Origin: Smittia aterrima
Taxonomy: Eukaryota > Arthropoda > Insecta > Diptera > Chironomidae
Length of the DNA stretch: 64,000 nt
Assembly: GCA_033063855.1 (NCBI GenBank)
Contig: CP093831.1
Coordinates: 22,878,001 to 22,942,000 of the forward strand
Direction of reading: 5' to 3'
Position 1 is the first letter of the stretch; every line of letters starts with the position of its first letter. The notes beneath the pieces are model-generated. The model made no database searches. It was not told where the DNA came from and saw only the letters and a list, made by a program, of their open reading frames with translations. The position numbers and the translations under genes were made by a program. Of the stretch, positions 20,029-31,263 are shown piece by piece.

Positions 20029-23000
20029 ATGTCTCGAAAAACCATTTTTGTTATTTTATTTTTCCACGTCACCTTAAAAGAAGTTTTTTCAATCCACGAC
20101 GATGTCAAATGTGACCAACAATTAGAAGCTTTCACTAAAGCTTTTAAAGAACAAGAGCTTTGGGCATTGGAACGTAAGTTACATGAATAAACTTTATTTC
20201 AAATCTGAAACTTTTTTGTCGCTAGTTTTTGACTCGTGGGGGAAAATCAACTCAGGATATTTAGATGGAAACATAATTAGCTACGGAAACGTGAATCAAT
20301 GTTTAAACTTTACAAAAACTACTAAAGACGTAGGCACAATTGATGGACAATACTGTTTAGTGTATTGGAATATCATCGGGTTAATACCAAAAGACTCTAG
20401 CGCTATGAGTGGGTAAATATAATATTATCTGACTGAAAATCTAAGGGTTTTAAGGGTTTTTCATCCGAAGGATGGTCTTATGGTCACTTTGTCTGTAGTC
20501 GGTAGTCTGTTATTGAGATAACTCGCGAACGAAATAAGTTAGCGATATGATTTCTTCACTAATCGATAAAGATCGGGAATAGAAAAAGTGGGTTTTTTGG
20601 AATTTTCGCTAGCTCATCAGGATCGGGCCCACGGGCCCGAAACCTGGAATCTCCATACAAAAAGACGATTTGAAAATTGGAACTCTATCTAGTCGAGAAC
20701 GGCAGCAGCTAGCTACTTCTGGTTTTCGCCATTTGGTTCAGTTTATGGCAGAATCGCAGAGTTTTGAAGTTGGACTTGATAGCTCGAGTAGTTCGGGCCC
20801 ACGGGGCTGGAGTCTGGTGAGCTCCATACAAACTTTTCAAATTTTATCGATTTATTCATTTTTCTTAACATTTTCGCTGACATTTCTTTACGAGAAATGA
20901 TCAGCGTGCTTAAACGAATCCCAAAGCTGGACCAGATATTGGATCCACCTCTGATGAGCTCAGAGTGGAACTTCGTTGTCTTTAGATTTAGAGCATTGCG
21001 GTCTTCACATGAAATGGTTAGCTGGTCAAAACTAAGCGATAAATCCCAGAAAATCAAAGCTCCTGATATTGGATCCACCTCTGGTGAGCTCAGAGTGGAA
21101 CTTCGTTGTCTTTAGATTTAGAGCATTGCGGTCTTCACATGAAATGGTTAGCTGGTCAAAACTAAGCGATAAATCCCAGAAAATCAAAGCTCCTGATATT
21201 GGATCCACCTCTGGTGAGCTCAGAGTGGAACTTTGGTAAACAAACCAAGTAAAATGTCCCCTGTAACCAGTTCATCAAGAGGATGAAAAACCCTACAGTA
21301 AGTTCGGTACAAACTGCTTCTGTTACTTGTTAATTTACTGACTGAGAATTTACAAAAAAATTATTTTCTTTACATAAACATTTTAAGTGTTAAAATCCCG
21401 GATGAAATTTTGGTTCCGAATGCCGTTTGTATTCCTAATACTTGTTCAGCGAAGAAGGTTCTAGCTTTTGTCAATCAACTCTTAAACCCAACTGGCTTAA
21501 ATGTTCATGTGGCAAAATGTAGCACAAGGTCATTGCCACTGGATGAGTTTGCCGTCGCAGTAATGTGAGATATCGGAAGCAAATTGTGAATATCTATTTG
21601 AACAACTGTTTTTCGATTTCAGAACTGTTTCATCTTTAATCGCCATTCTCGTGTTTGCAAGCACAGCTTTCGATTTATTTAAACGTCGAATATCGGAGGA
21701 TGAGCCTCATAAGCTTCTGATTGCGTTTTCTGTTTACACGAACGGGAAAAATCTCTTCAAGGTCAATCGGAAACCATCTTCGAAGGTCATTAGCTGCTTA
21801 AACGGACTCAAAGTTTTTTCATGCTTTGCAATTGTTTATGCACATCGAATACTACTAAACATTTTTACACCATCAGTTAACATTAAGGCAATCGCTGTTG
21901 ATAGATCAGAAGGAGATTGGCCAATGGTTGCTCTTACGGCGTTTGGTCTGTTTCCTGTTGACACCTTCTTAGTGATTGGTGGTATGCTCTACACAATGAA
22001 ACTCCTTGATTTATTCCATAAAAAGACATTCAATGTTTGGAAAGCGATTCTTGATCGTTACGTGAGATACACGCCAGTACTTGCAGCGATAGCCTTCATC
22101 TCCACTTCGATACTTCAACATAATAACGAAACCTTTCGTGATTTTGAAGATCCTGAAAATTGCCGTGAAAGTTGGTGGACAATGTTGCTACACATTCAGA
22201 ACTATTGGAACCCTGACAAGTTTTGTTTGATGCATTCGTGGTATCTGTCAGCTGATTTCCAACTTTTTCTCATCTCGCCACTTCTGGTTTATCCCGCCGT
22301 TAAGCTTGGATGGAAATATGTGTGGACTTTACCCACAATCGCGATTTTAACTTCGCTCAACATAATTAGAGTGTGTTTGGATCTTGACTTCAGATACCTC
22401 GTGTCACCAGTTAATCCAATAGAAGACCTTATTGTTCCAACTCACATAAGGATGGCACCTTGGTTCGTAGGAATGTTTCTTGGATACATATTATTTGAAT
22501 CACGGGAAAGAGAGATTAAGATGAATAAACATCTCGTTCGATTTCTTTGGATTGTTGCGATTGCAACATTAACATTCCCAATAGCTGCGCTATTTCCAGC
22601 ATCTCAAATCGAAAACTATAATCTCACAAAAGCAGAGAGTTCAATCCTCAGAGGAATTTCTCCACTTGTTTGGTCAATTGGAATCTCCTGGGTCATTTAT
22701 GCTTGTCACAAACTGAAAAGTGGTGGCCCCATTCGCTGGCTTCTTTCACTTCCTGAATGGCAAGCGATATCAAGATTGACACTTGCCATGTACCTCATTA
22801 GTTTAGTATATCAACGCTGGACTATTGCGATCGAGACTCATTCTTATAATTTCGACAATTTTCTCTTTGTAAGTGAACTTTTGAATCGATTACTTTTAAA
22901 AACATTTATTTTATTTTTAGGTCCAAAAGCATCTTGGTGATTTGTTTGGATCTCTGATATTATCAGTTTTGTTGTACTTGGCAGTCGAAGCACCCTTCTC

Positions 23001-23088
23001 GCTTGTATATGAATATTGCATGAATCGTCCCCAAAAGAAAGAGTACAATCTTCAAGAGTCACAAAATGATTATAAACTTGGAAAGTAA
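20029..23088 (+). CDS. NRF-6-like acyltransferase, complete
   Basis: Five exons: 20,029-20,173, 20,226-20,412, 21,388-21,564, 21,623-22,868, 22,921-23,088, together 1923 nt or 640 aa. All introns are GT-AG and the phases fit. The protein has a signal peptide (MSRKTIFVILFFHVTLKEVFS), an N-terminal NRF domain with Cys residues (NVNQCL, GQYCLVYWNI, PNAVCIPNTCS; about residues 25-170), then an acyltransferase-3 membrane domain with many helices (about 180-620). Family members sit in epithelial membranes and affect lipid or drug uptake in worms; here the substrate is unknown. Intron 2 (975 bp) is long only because repeat A inserted in it. The 3' half is nearly identical to 1-1035. Confidence 0.9.
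20454..21332. repeat. Interspersed repeat A, copy 2, inside NRF-6 intron 2
   Basis: Same start (GGGTTTTTCATCCGAAGGAT) and end block (GGATGAAAAACCCTACAGTA) as the copy at 18,881, but longer because an internal segment of about 130 bp (TCCACCTCTGATGAGCTCAG onward) is repeated in tandem around 20,945-21,220. Short ORFs across it are not genes. Confidence 0.75.
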
Positions 23089-23363
23089 ACAAAAATATTT
23101 TGAATATCTAGTTGAACACAAGTCACACAATTAACTCTAATAAAATTTAATTTGTTGCTACTGAGATCGAATGCTTGAAATTTTAGAGTTTTTGTAAATA
23201 TTCCTATGGAAGCTTCAGATTTCTGCAGTTTACCTCTAAAAGCTTAAGCTTTAAGAGAAAGTTTAGAGAAGAGAATTATGAAAAGGTTTCAAATAAATTA
23301 ATTTTGTTAGAACTGTGAATTTTATTCAAGGTTGTTAATGTGTTTTTATAAAATAATTTGAAT

Positions 23364-25745
23364 TTAATAATCCAATGAACAATTCAAATCAATTTCCCCA
23401 GAAAACTCAATCAAATATTTTTTGTAGTCATCAGTCTTCTCGTATTTCTTGTCAATGCAAGTGTTGTTTGAAAAGTCAATAAGTTGAGCGTTTTTCAGTA
23501 AACGAAGAGTTTTGGCTTCGATAATTTCGAGATGGTTGTCGTTGATTCGGAATTCCTCGATTGAGCCTTTGATTGGTAAAACATCAGCGGAGAAAGTTTT
23601 CATTAAGTTGAACGAGAGAATGAGTTTCTCAACTTTCCTCAAATGAAGGAATATTTTTGAAGGCAATGAGATAATTTCATTCGATGACAAATCGAGCGAT
23701 TCAAGTTGAGTTAGTCCGCTGAATGCTTCAACATCGATCGATGATAATTTGTTGCCTGTAATTTGAAGCTGCTTCAAACCCTGGAGTCCTTGAAAATCAT
23801 TTTTAAGCAATGAGATTAAATTGGAATTTATGATGACGATGCTTGTTAGATTCGTGAATGAAATTGAAAGTTGGAAAGGAACGAATTTCATTTTTTGATC
23901 AAAGATCATGAGTGTTGAAATATCAGAAGCTGTTACATTGTCTTCGAAGTAAACATTCGAGATTCTCGTTCTTGGATATTGAATCGTCAAATCTTGAATG
24001 ATACAATCTCCTGCGAAGTCGTCTTCTTCAACCTTTTCGTTCACGTTCTTACTGCAATGCAGTTCCACTGTTCCAAAGCATTTTTCATTGATTGCGGCCT
24101 CAAAAATTTCTATATTTGCTTCCGGGTAACTGATGTCAATGCACCCGTTGTTTGTAAAATCAGCTTTTTCGATCGACTTAAGTGAGGTCAATAAATTGAA
24201 GCTAATAAACTTCAGTTTGTTCCCACTTAAATTCAAAGTTTTCAAATTGACAAGAAACTTAAATATTTCCGTTGTTACAGTGATCAGCAAGTTGTTTTCG
24301 ACATTCAAATGAAGAAGATTTTCTAGATGATTAAAAGCACCGACTTCAAGTTTCTCTATTCGATTCTCCGACAAGTCAAGCTTCTTCAACATCACAACTG
24401 TCGCGAATGCATCCAACGGAATCTCGTGAATTTTATTTCCTTTTAAGATCAAAGTTCGTAAATTGTTTAATCCATTGAAACACGTATTTCCGATGCTGAA
24501 CAGTCCCGAGTATGTTACGATCAATTCCGTGAGATTTGAGAATGTTTCTCCAAAGTTTATTGGCAGAAACAAAGTTTGTTGCTTCGAAATAGTTAGCGAA
24601 TTTAATTTACTTTTATCGTTCCATTCCATCGTTCCATTGAAGAAATTATTAAGTCTCGTGTTATTAAATTGGACTTTCAAATCAATTGCGAAACAAGACC
24701 TTTCATCATCGTAAGATTTACATTTCAAATCAATTTTATGCTCGTCACCAAATCTGTTCTCGCCAGACGGACACGATTGCAGAGCTTTTGACAAGACCAA
24801 TATTGACTTTGTGGCTGCGTTTAAATTTCCATCAGCTGAGTCGAATGATAATTGAAGAGAACTAACTTTTGATTCTAGCGACGATATCCTAGATTTAGCT
24901 GATAAATTCTCTGGCTCCATTGACGAAATTTTTGTTTCCAAAATTGAGTTTTCACATTCCAGAGTTTCCACTTTTGTCACCAGTTGCGTTATGTTTAAGG
25001 TCATTGCGACATTCTCTGTTTCGAACTTTTCCTTTTGTCGTTTCAATTGCACAATTTCTTTCGACTTTAAGAGAGATGATTTCTTCATTGGACTTTCGCA
25101 TTTAGAAGCAACTTCGTTATTGAATAAAACCAAGTTCGTGATGTCTTCTGGGAATCTTTTGTCGATGCAAACGTTTCCACGAAAGTCAATTGAGGTAACT
25201 GATATCAGATCAGTGTCGATAAAGCTTAGGTAATTGTTTTCCGCTGATAAAAGCTCCAGTTTTGTATTTCTCATGATCAGTTCAGACGACAAGGCAATAA
25301 GTTTGTTATCTTGAAGGTAAAGATGCGTCAGTTCAAACAAGTCCACAAAGAGATCTTCTGGTAAAGTCGTGAGATTAGAGTTTATGACAGAGACTTTCCA
25401 CACTTTTTTGCAATTCGTAAACACCTCGCGGTTGATTCGAATAACTGAAGAGCCGCGAATATCAAATCGTTCCAAGTTTGTAAACAATTCACAAACTTTC
25501 GTTGGAACACGTTCAGTCTCAACTTCTTTGCTTATTAAAATCTCCTTTACGTCGTCATTTGTTTTCTCCAAAGGCGTGAAAACTCCAAAAACTCCTGTCA
25601 CTGCGATATCGTCTTCGAGAACTTTAATAAATTTCACAACGCACTCTTCTTCTTCAAAGTTCAATTCAAACACACATTTTAGCTCAAAACTTTCGACGAA
25701 TCCGTTGAGGAAAAAAATGATTAGAAAATGTTTTAGCATCTCCAT
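23364..25745 (-). CDS. Secreted LRR / coiled-coil / LRR protein, copy 2
   Basis: 793 aa, single exon, start at 25,745 (MEMLKHF) chosen as for copy 1. Same signal peptide, three LRR blocks with Cys caps and a central coiled coil. It differs from copy 1 at about 30 residues, and many of these cluster in the coiled coil (LECENSILETKISSME against LESENLVLETKVALME) and just before it. The distance from the NRF-6 gene is the same as in copy 1. Clustering of changes in one domain could mean gene conversion elsewhere or selection there. Confidence 0.85.
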   Translation of the reverse strand: MEMLKHFLIIFFLNGFVESFELKCVFELNFEEEECVVKFIKVLEDDIAVTGVFGVFTPLEKTNDDVKEILISKEVETERVPTKVCELFTNLERFDIRGSSVIRINREVFTNCKKVWKVSVINSNLTTLPEDLFVDLFELTHLYLQDNKLIALSSELIMRNTKLELLSAENNYLSFIDTDLISVTSIDFRGNVCIDKRFPEDITNLVLFNNEVASKCESPMKKSSLLKSKEIVQLKRQKEKFETENVAMTLNITQLVTKVETLECENSILETKISSMEPENLSAKSRISSLESKVSSLQLSFDSADGNLNAATKSILVLSKALQSCPSGENRFGDEHKIDLKCKSYDDERSCFAIDLKVQFNNTRLNNFFNGTMEWNDKSKLNSLTISKQQTLFLPINFGETFSNLTELIVTYSGLFSIGNTCFNGLNNLRTLILKGNKIHEIPLDAFATVVMLKKLDLSENRIEKLEVGAFNHLENLLHLNVENNLLITVTTEIFKFLVNLKTLNLSGNKLKFISFNLLTSLKSIEKADFTNNGCIDISYPEANIEIFEAAINEKCFGTVELHCSKNVNEKVEEDDFAGDCIIQDLTIQYPRTRISNVYFEDNVTASDISTLMIFDQKMKFVPFQLSISFTNLTSIVIINSNLISLLKNDFQGLQGLKQLQITGNKLSSIDVEAFSGLTQLESLDLSSNEIISLPSKIFLHLRKVEKLILSFNLMKTFSADVLPIKGSIEEFRINDNHLEIIEAKTLRLLKNAQLIDFSNNTCIDKKYEKTDDYKKYLIEFSGEIDLNCSLDY

Positions 25746-26066
25746 TGTAAGTTCTTTGAATGAAGGCTCAGAGCAAACTGAAGCTGCAATAAGAGTACAT
25801 AAACATAAATACACAAATTCTTATCGCAAAATTTTGACTCCACGCGCTTAACCCACGCTAATCATTTGGTCATTAAATTTACTCTTTAAGTCAAAACAAC
25901 TTTAGTTGGTTCTGTTCAAATGATTTATTTCAAAACATTTGATCTGACTCAGGCAATGTCGACTTCAGCAATAACAAAAATTTGTTATCGTGAAATGTTG
26001 GTCTCCCTTCTAATCTCATAAATTTATGATGCGAACTCAAAAGTGTTGGGTAACAGATCAAATCTT

Positions 26067-26723
26067 TTAATTTTCTCTTATCTCGGATTCATTGAGAAAC
26101 ATTGCAAATGTTTTTATTTCACAATGTGGCGCTTGAGGTATAAACAATTGCTTTCCGATGTGCTCTTCGTATTCGTCATACGTCACTGTCGATAGACATT
26201 TCAATCCAAACTTTTGAGCAATTCTCGTCGTAAAGAAACTTGTGCAATCAACACTGATCGTCGGGAAATTCTTTGACTTTCCGTTGTCAATGCAACGCTC
26301 AAAAAGTTTACTGGCGATTCCTTTTCTGACATGATTTGGATGAACGCTAATCGTGAAAACGTGGAGACTTCGAGAAACTTTCAGACGATTAAATAAATCA
26401 GCTTTGTCAGTGACGTACGAAAGAAGATTGCAGACATCATATTCTCTTGATCCCAACTTTGGAAGCGAATTTTCAGGTTTATCGTCTGAACGAATCTCAA
26501 CTGCGATCAAAAATCCAACAAGCTCATCGTCACAAAATGCCAATAAAGTGAGGCCCATCTCAATACTCTTATCTAGCCATTGCATCTTCCACGGAACCCA
26601 GGTCTCATCTTGTCTCACGTGAAAACCATTAATAGGCTCGGAGTTAAGAAAATGATTTACCAAAAACTCTCTGATCGCAGCAGCATCACTTTCCTCAGCG
26701 ATTTGAATTTTTACGTCCGTCAT
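26067..26723 (-). CDS. GNAT-family N-acetyltransferase (aaNAT-like), copy 2a
   Basis: 218 aa, start MTDVKIQIAEESDA. Motif A is VHPNHVRKGIASKLFERC. It corresponds to the gene at 4013 in the other block (offset 22,054 bp). No introns and no breaks. Cytosolic acetyl-CoA-dependent N-acetyltransferase by family, amine substrate unknown. Confidence 0.85.
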   Translation of the reverse strand: MTDVKIQIAEESDAAAIREFLVNHFLNSEPINGFHVRQDETWVPWKMQWLDKSIEMGLTLLAFCDDELVGFLIAVEIRSDDKPENSLPKLGSREYDVCNLLSYVTDKADLFNRLKVSRSLHVFTISVHPNHVRKGIASKLFERCIDNGKSKNFPTISVDCTSFFTTRIAQKFGLKCLSTVTYDEYEEHIGKQLFIPQAPHCEIKTFAMFLNESEIREN

Positions 26724-27020
26724 TCCAGTCTCGAGAGCAACAACTGACTTCGAAGCAAAAAAATTAAGAAATTTTAGTTAAAAAACTCAGCTTATCTGTT
26801 TCTTATCAAGTCAATAAAGGTTATCGACCTCTCCTGAGACGAAACTCAAATTGCGACATTAAAACTCTGAGTGAAAGAATGAAAAGCCCTTTATGTAATA
26901 AAAAATTTATGCTCATGTGAAAAAATGAAACAAATTGAATTTTTATCATTAAACAAATAGAAATATCATTAGAAAAATTGCGATCAACGCAACAAAAAAA
27001 ATTTGTCAAAAAATATTTTA

Positions 27021-27671
27021 TCAAATCTTTTTTCTCTCCTTGAGATACATTGCAAAAGTTTTTATTTCGCAATGTGGAGCCTGAGGTACAAACAGTTGCT
27101 TTCCGATGTGCTCTTTGTATTCGTCATACGTCACTGTCGATAAGCATTTCAATCCAAACTTTTGAGCAATTCTTGTTGTGAAGAAACTTGTGCAATCAAC
27201 ACTGATCGTCGGGAAATTTTTCGACTTTCCGTTATCAATGCAGCGCTCAAAAAGTTTACTTGCGATTCCTTTTCGAAGATGATTTGGATGAACGCTAATC
27301 ATGAAAACGTTGAGACTTCTTGAAACTTTCAGACGATTAAATAAATCAGCTTTGTCAGTGATATAATTAAGAAGATTGCAGATATCATATTCTCTTGACC
27401 CAAACTTTGGAAGCGAATTTTCAGGTTTATCGTCTGAATGAATCTCAACTGCGATCAAAACTCCAACAAGCTCATCGTCACAAAACGCCAATAACGTGAT
27501 GCCCATCTCAATACTCTTATGAAGCCATTCCATCTTTCCCGGAACCCAGGTCTCATCTTTTCTCACGTAAAAACCATTAATCGGCTCGGAGTTTAGAAAG
27601 TGATTCAACACAAACTCTCTGATCGCAGCAGCATCACTTTCCTCAGCGATTCGAATTTTTATGTCCGTCAT
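27021..27671 (-). CDS. GNAT-family N-acetyltransferase (aaNAT-like), copy 2b
   Basis: 216 aa, start MTDIKIRIAEESDA, end YLKERKKI; counterpart of the gene at 4947. Motif A is VHPNHLRKGIASKLFERC. Tandem on the minus strand with 2a and 2c, with similar 5' leaders. Each gene probably has its own promoter, because the spacers (300-900 bp) repeat the same upstream block. Confidence 0.85.
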   Translation of the reverse strand: MTDIKIRIAEESDAAAIREFVLNHFLNSEPINGFYVRKDETWVPGKMEWLHKSIEMGITLLAFCDDELVGVLIAVEIHSDDKPENSLPKFGSREYDICNLLNYITDKADLFNRLKVSRSLNVFMISVHPNHLRKGIASKLFERCIDNGKSKNFPTISVDCTSFFTTRIAQKFGLKCLSTVTYDEYKEHIGKQLFVPQAPHCEIKTFAMYLKERKKI

Positions 27672-28198
27672 TCCAGTCTCGAGAGCAACAACTGACTTCG
27701 AAATGAAAAAATAAAGAAATTTAAGTTAAAAACTCAGCTTATCTGTTTCTTATCAGTTGAATAAAGATTTTCGACCTCTCCTGAGACGAAAATCAAATTG
27801 CGACATTAAAACTCTGGGTGAAAGAATGAAAAGCTCTTTAGTGCAAATATTACATTCTTTCTCACTCGTGTGGTTTTTAATCAAAGGAGTGTAAACAATT
27901 TTTATGCTGAAAAAATGAGTAAATTGAAATATCCTTGGAAGAATGGCAATCAACGCAACAAAAAAAAATGTCAAAAACTCAAAGTCCGATATCTGAGTTC
28001 TTGATATCTTAAAAACTCTGACATTACATCAATTGACATTATCTAAATGAAATTTCCTTCAAATATTTTAAGAAGAAAAGTACTCGATTAACGTTTGAAT
28101 TCCCGACATCTGAGTTTTGATATCTCAAAAACTCTGATATTACATCAATTGAGATTCTATGTAAGTTCAAAAGTTGAAGGTATTGATTGACTTGCTGA

Positions 28199-28340
28199 TA
28201 TCACTTTCGAGAACTTTAAGCGTGTCCACTTTGCAATAACCCGAACCATCATAAACTCCTATTTCACATTCCACTCGAACGCTTTCGTCGATTCCGTTAA
28301 AGACTAAAGCGATTAGCAAATATTTCAAAAGCTTCTTCAT
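28199..28340 (-). pseudogene. N-terminal relic of an LRR gene fused to an F-box 3' relic
   Basis: Reading down the minus strand from ATG at 28,340: MKKLLKYLLIALVFNGIDES, a signal peptide, then VECEIG and CKVDTLKVLESDIS, the family N-terminus. At about 28,198 the homology switches abruptly to the 3' end of the F-box-like family (28,130-28,198, compare 29,835-29,900). The CAGTTTACTCTGAAC promoter block is kept upstream. It is a recombination scar between two neighbouring families. Confidence 0.65.
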
Positions 28341-28576
28341 CGATTAAATGTTCAGAGTAAACTGAAGCTGTAATACGAATAAATGTAACTCTCAGATTTC
28401 ATATCGCAAACTGAAGCACAAGTCCTTGATCCCTGTAAAATGTCTATTAAAGAAAATAAAACATTGACTCTCATTTCTTATCTCATAAATTCTTTTTTGA
28501 TTTCCAGAGTTTTGTTCCAGACTTCGCATACATTTAAATTAAGTTGAATTTTATTTTGAGTAAAAATAAATCAAAT

Positions 28577-29221
28577 CTATTTTCTCTCATTGAGAGACAT
28601 TGCAAACGATTTTATGTCGCAGTGTGGCGCTTGAGGTATAAACAGTTGCTTTCCGATGTGCTCTTCGTATTCGTCATACGTCACTGTCGATAAACAGTTC
28701 AATCCAAACTTTTGAGCAATTCTTGTTGTGAAGAAACTTGTGCAATCAACACTGATCGTCGGGAAATTCTTCGACTTTCCGTTGTCAATGCAACACTCGA
28801 AGAGTTTACTGGCGATTCCTTTTCGGAGATGATTTGGATGAACGCTGATGATGTGAACGTGGAGACTTCTAGGAACTTTCAGACGATTAAATAAATCAGC
28901 TTTGTCAGTGACATAATTAAGAAGATTGAGGATATCAACTACTTTTGAACCGAACTTTGGAAGCGGATTTTCAGATTTATCGTCCGAACGAACCCCAACA
29001 GCGATCAAAACTCCAACAAGCTCATCGTCACAAAATGCCAATAATGCAATGCCCATCTCAATACTCTTATCCAGCCATTGCATCTTCCACGGACCCCAGG
29101 CCTCATCTTGTCTCACGTGAAAACCATTAATCGGCTCGGAGTTTAGAAAATGATTTACCAAAAACTCTCTGATCGCAGCAGCATCACTTTCCTCAGCGAT
29201 TCGAATTTTTATGTCCGTCAT
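28577..29221 (-). CDS. GNAT-family N-acetyltransferase (aaNAT-like), copy 2c
   Basis: 214 aa from the ATG at 29,221 (MTDIKIRIAEESDA), chosen because all sister genes start there; the frame is open ten codons further up. Motif A is VHPNHLRKGIASKLFECC. It has no counterpart in the left block, which has only two GNATs, so it is either an extra duplicate here or a loss there. It differs most in the middle (KVVDILNLLNYV) and ends SLNERK. Confidence 0.83.
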   Translation of the reverse strand: MTDIKIRIAEESDAAAIREFLVNHFLNSEPINGFHVRQDEAWGPWKMQWLDKSIEMGIALLAFCDDELVGVLIAVGVRSDDKSENPLPKFGSKVVDILNLLNYVTDKADLFNRLKVPRSLHVHIISVHPNHLRKGIASKLFECCIDNGKSKNFPTISVDCTSFFTTRIAQKFGLNCLSTVTYDEYEEHIGKQLFIPQAPHCDIKSFAMSLNERK

Positions 29222-29815
29222 TTCAGTCTCGAGCGCAACAACTGACTTCAAAGCAAAAAAATAAAGAAATTTAAGTTAAAAAACTCAGCTTATCTGTTTC
29301 TTATCAGTTGAATAAAGGTTTTCGACCTCTGCTGAGACGAAAATCAAATTGCGACAAATAAACTCTGAGTGAAAGAATGAAAAGCCCTTTACGTACATTG
29401 TACAAATATCACATTCTCGTTCGTGTGGCCTTTAATCAAACAAATGAAAAAAAAAATTATGTTGAAAATGAACAAATAAAAATATCATTGGAAAAATTGG
29501 GAAGTGTCGTGGGACAGAAGTGAAATTGCAAGAAATTTTTTTGCATGATTGCAAAACTCTTTTATAGTAAATCCTTCTGAGTCAGAAGTTCTGACAGTAT
29601 AAAATGCGTATTTGTAACGGCAAACTTGAATGGGTTCTAAACATTGTCTTCACTCAAACCGTCAATCAAATAGAAATATCTGAAAATTTTCGACCATCAC
29701 AACGAAAACTTAAAGTGATTCCACTATGAAAGAAAAGTTTTATTTTAAATCAAAAATTTTATTTATTCATTTTTTTGAATATTTTAAAATAGATAAGCGA
29801 TTAGCTGTTAGACGA
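29222..29815. other. Spacer downstream of the F-box copy
   Basis: The first 230 bp are the usual GNAT upstream block (CTTATCTGTTTCTTATCA). The rest is AT-rich, with no ORF or RNA gene that I can support. Confidence 0.4.
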
Positions 29816-30224
29816 TCATTCAAATGCTCTCAATTCATCAAACATTCTATTAATTGAGACACTATGTAAGTTCAAAAGTTGAAGGTATTGATTGACTTGC
29901 TGAATCAGCGAAAGTTGATATAATGATTGATTCACAGGGAATTTGAGATCAGTGATCGTTGCGGCATTTGACAAAAGTGAAGTTAAAATTCTGCCATCGG
30001 TATGATGATAAACAGTTGCTTTCATTTGTTTTATCTTAGGAAAAGTTAAATTCAAAATTCTTCCCTTTATTGCGCTCAAAGTCAAAAATGATTTTGAATT
30101 GATTTCGAAGTCATCGAGAGAAAAGTTTTCAACCGTTTCTTGGATTGATAAGAAGAAATTGAATGCTTCGAGTTCATTTCTGAATAAAACGTTGACGATT
30201 TTAATTTCTTTCCAGTCGTGAGAT
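29816..30224 (-). pseudogene. F-box-like gene, 3' part (cut by retroelement)
   Basis: The minus strand reads SHDWKEIKIVNVLFRNELEAF onward to a stop after ISINRMFDEL-like residues, matching the middle of the intact family members (44,761 and 43,056). The 5' part of the same gene lies at 37,152-37,488. The break coincides with a 14-bp duplication (30,211-30,224 and 37,152-37,165), so a 6.9-kb element split one gene. Even without the insert, this copy ends earlier than the 437-aa relative. Confidence 0.85.
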
Positions 30225-30590
30225 AGATAGATAGATAGATAGTTTGTAGGGACCCGGGCTAACCCTGTTTTACCAGACAGTTGCCCAGCCATCTCGAAGG
30301 GGTACCCTCGGACATATCCTTGGGCTCCTTACAAGAGTGCACCCAGGGCGCCATTGCAACCTCCCCTTGGTACTTGTCCCTTGCCCTCCGCAACGTAGTT
30401 TTGTACTCCGCCAGGAAGGCCATACTTCCATTCGCGCGCGCCGACTCGGGGTGCCCAGGATATTGCGTACTTGCTCCTGGGCTTACTTATATGGACAGTG
30501 GTCCGAGGTACTGTTGTTTTGAGTGTTTTAGTTCTTAGAGTATTCGTTTGTGAGATTGTTTCCTGGTACGATGGGGTGTTGTTCCCCTTG

Positions 30591-30866
30591 CTAGTTCCCT
30601 CCTTCCTGAGTGTCGGGCTTGAAGAATGTCTTGTCTATTCCTATCTTCTTGAGGAACTTTATGTGCTTCCCTATGTGATGTCCGGCTAGTTCCTTAAGTT
30701 CCGGATACATGGATCCGTACGTCCTTTGCCTCTTAGCGGCCAGTCCATGACATTTGGACAGAATGTGTTCCATACACTCTGGTTCCAGGTCACAGAATCT
30801 GCATTTAGTTTTATGAATTTCCATGGAATACAAGCACTTCCAGTTGGAATAGTATGACAGTGTCAA
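30591..30866 (-). pseudogene. LINE ORF2 C-terminal fragment (zinc knuckle)
   Basis: About 90 codons ending in TQEGGN. The part CRFCDLEPECMEHILSKC fits the C-x2-C-x8-H-x4-C knuckle at the end of ORF2 in LINEs of the R1/Loa/Jockey kind. Further upstream on the same strand (about 30,870-31,010) a decayed frame with a stop can be read (CAYTDNPVIAGLS, then VRKTSTGTTTGK), suggestive of an RNase H end. The polymerase core itself is missing. Confidence 0.7.
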
Positions 30867-31263
30867 CTTTCCAGTGGTTGTTCCAGTGGAAGTCTTGCGT
30901 ACATTTCAGTTGCGTGCTAATGTCATAGGTCGCAAACGTACATTCGACATGTCTGCAATAGAGATTATGTTCGCCTGTGATAACCCGGCTATTACCGGAT
31001 TATCTGTGTACGCACATTTGTCTGCCCACAGTCGAGTTTACTGTATAAATGAGGAGCGAGATCCATCTGTTAACAATCGACCGGGATTCTTTGTGATTAT
31101 GGATTTGCAAGATGGTCTGCGTTTGCTGCAGTACCGAAGGATGAACGTAACCGGGGAGCTGATGCGGCTGTACAACGTGAGACGTGTGCCTACCTTTCAT
31201 CCCCAGCGCGGCTCGCGCCGCGGTGGAGTCGCACCTTTTGGGCATGTGCGCCCTTTTCAGTGA

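Noticed and set aside
30874..31263. 129-aa plus-strand ORF in the retroelement, followed by AATAAA
   Set aside because: The minus strand of the same stretch reads like a decayed LINE RNase H end, the region is GC-rich so stops are rare, and I recognise no domain. It stays possible but is not supported.
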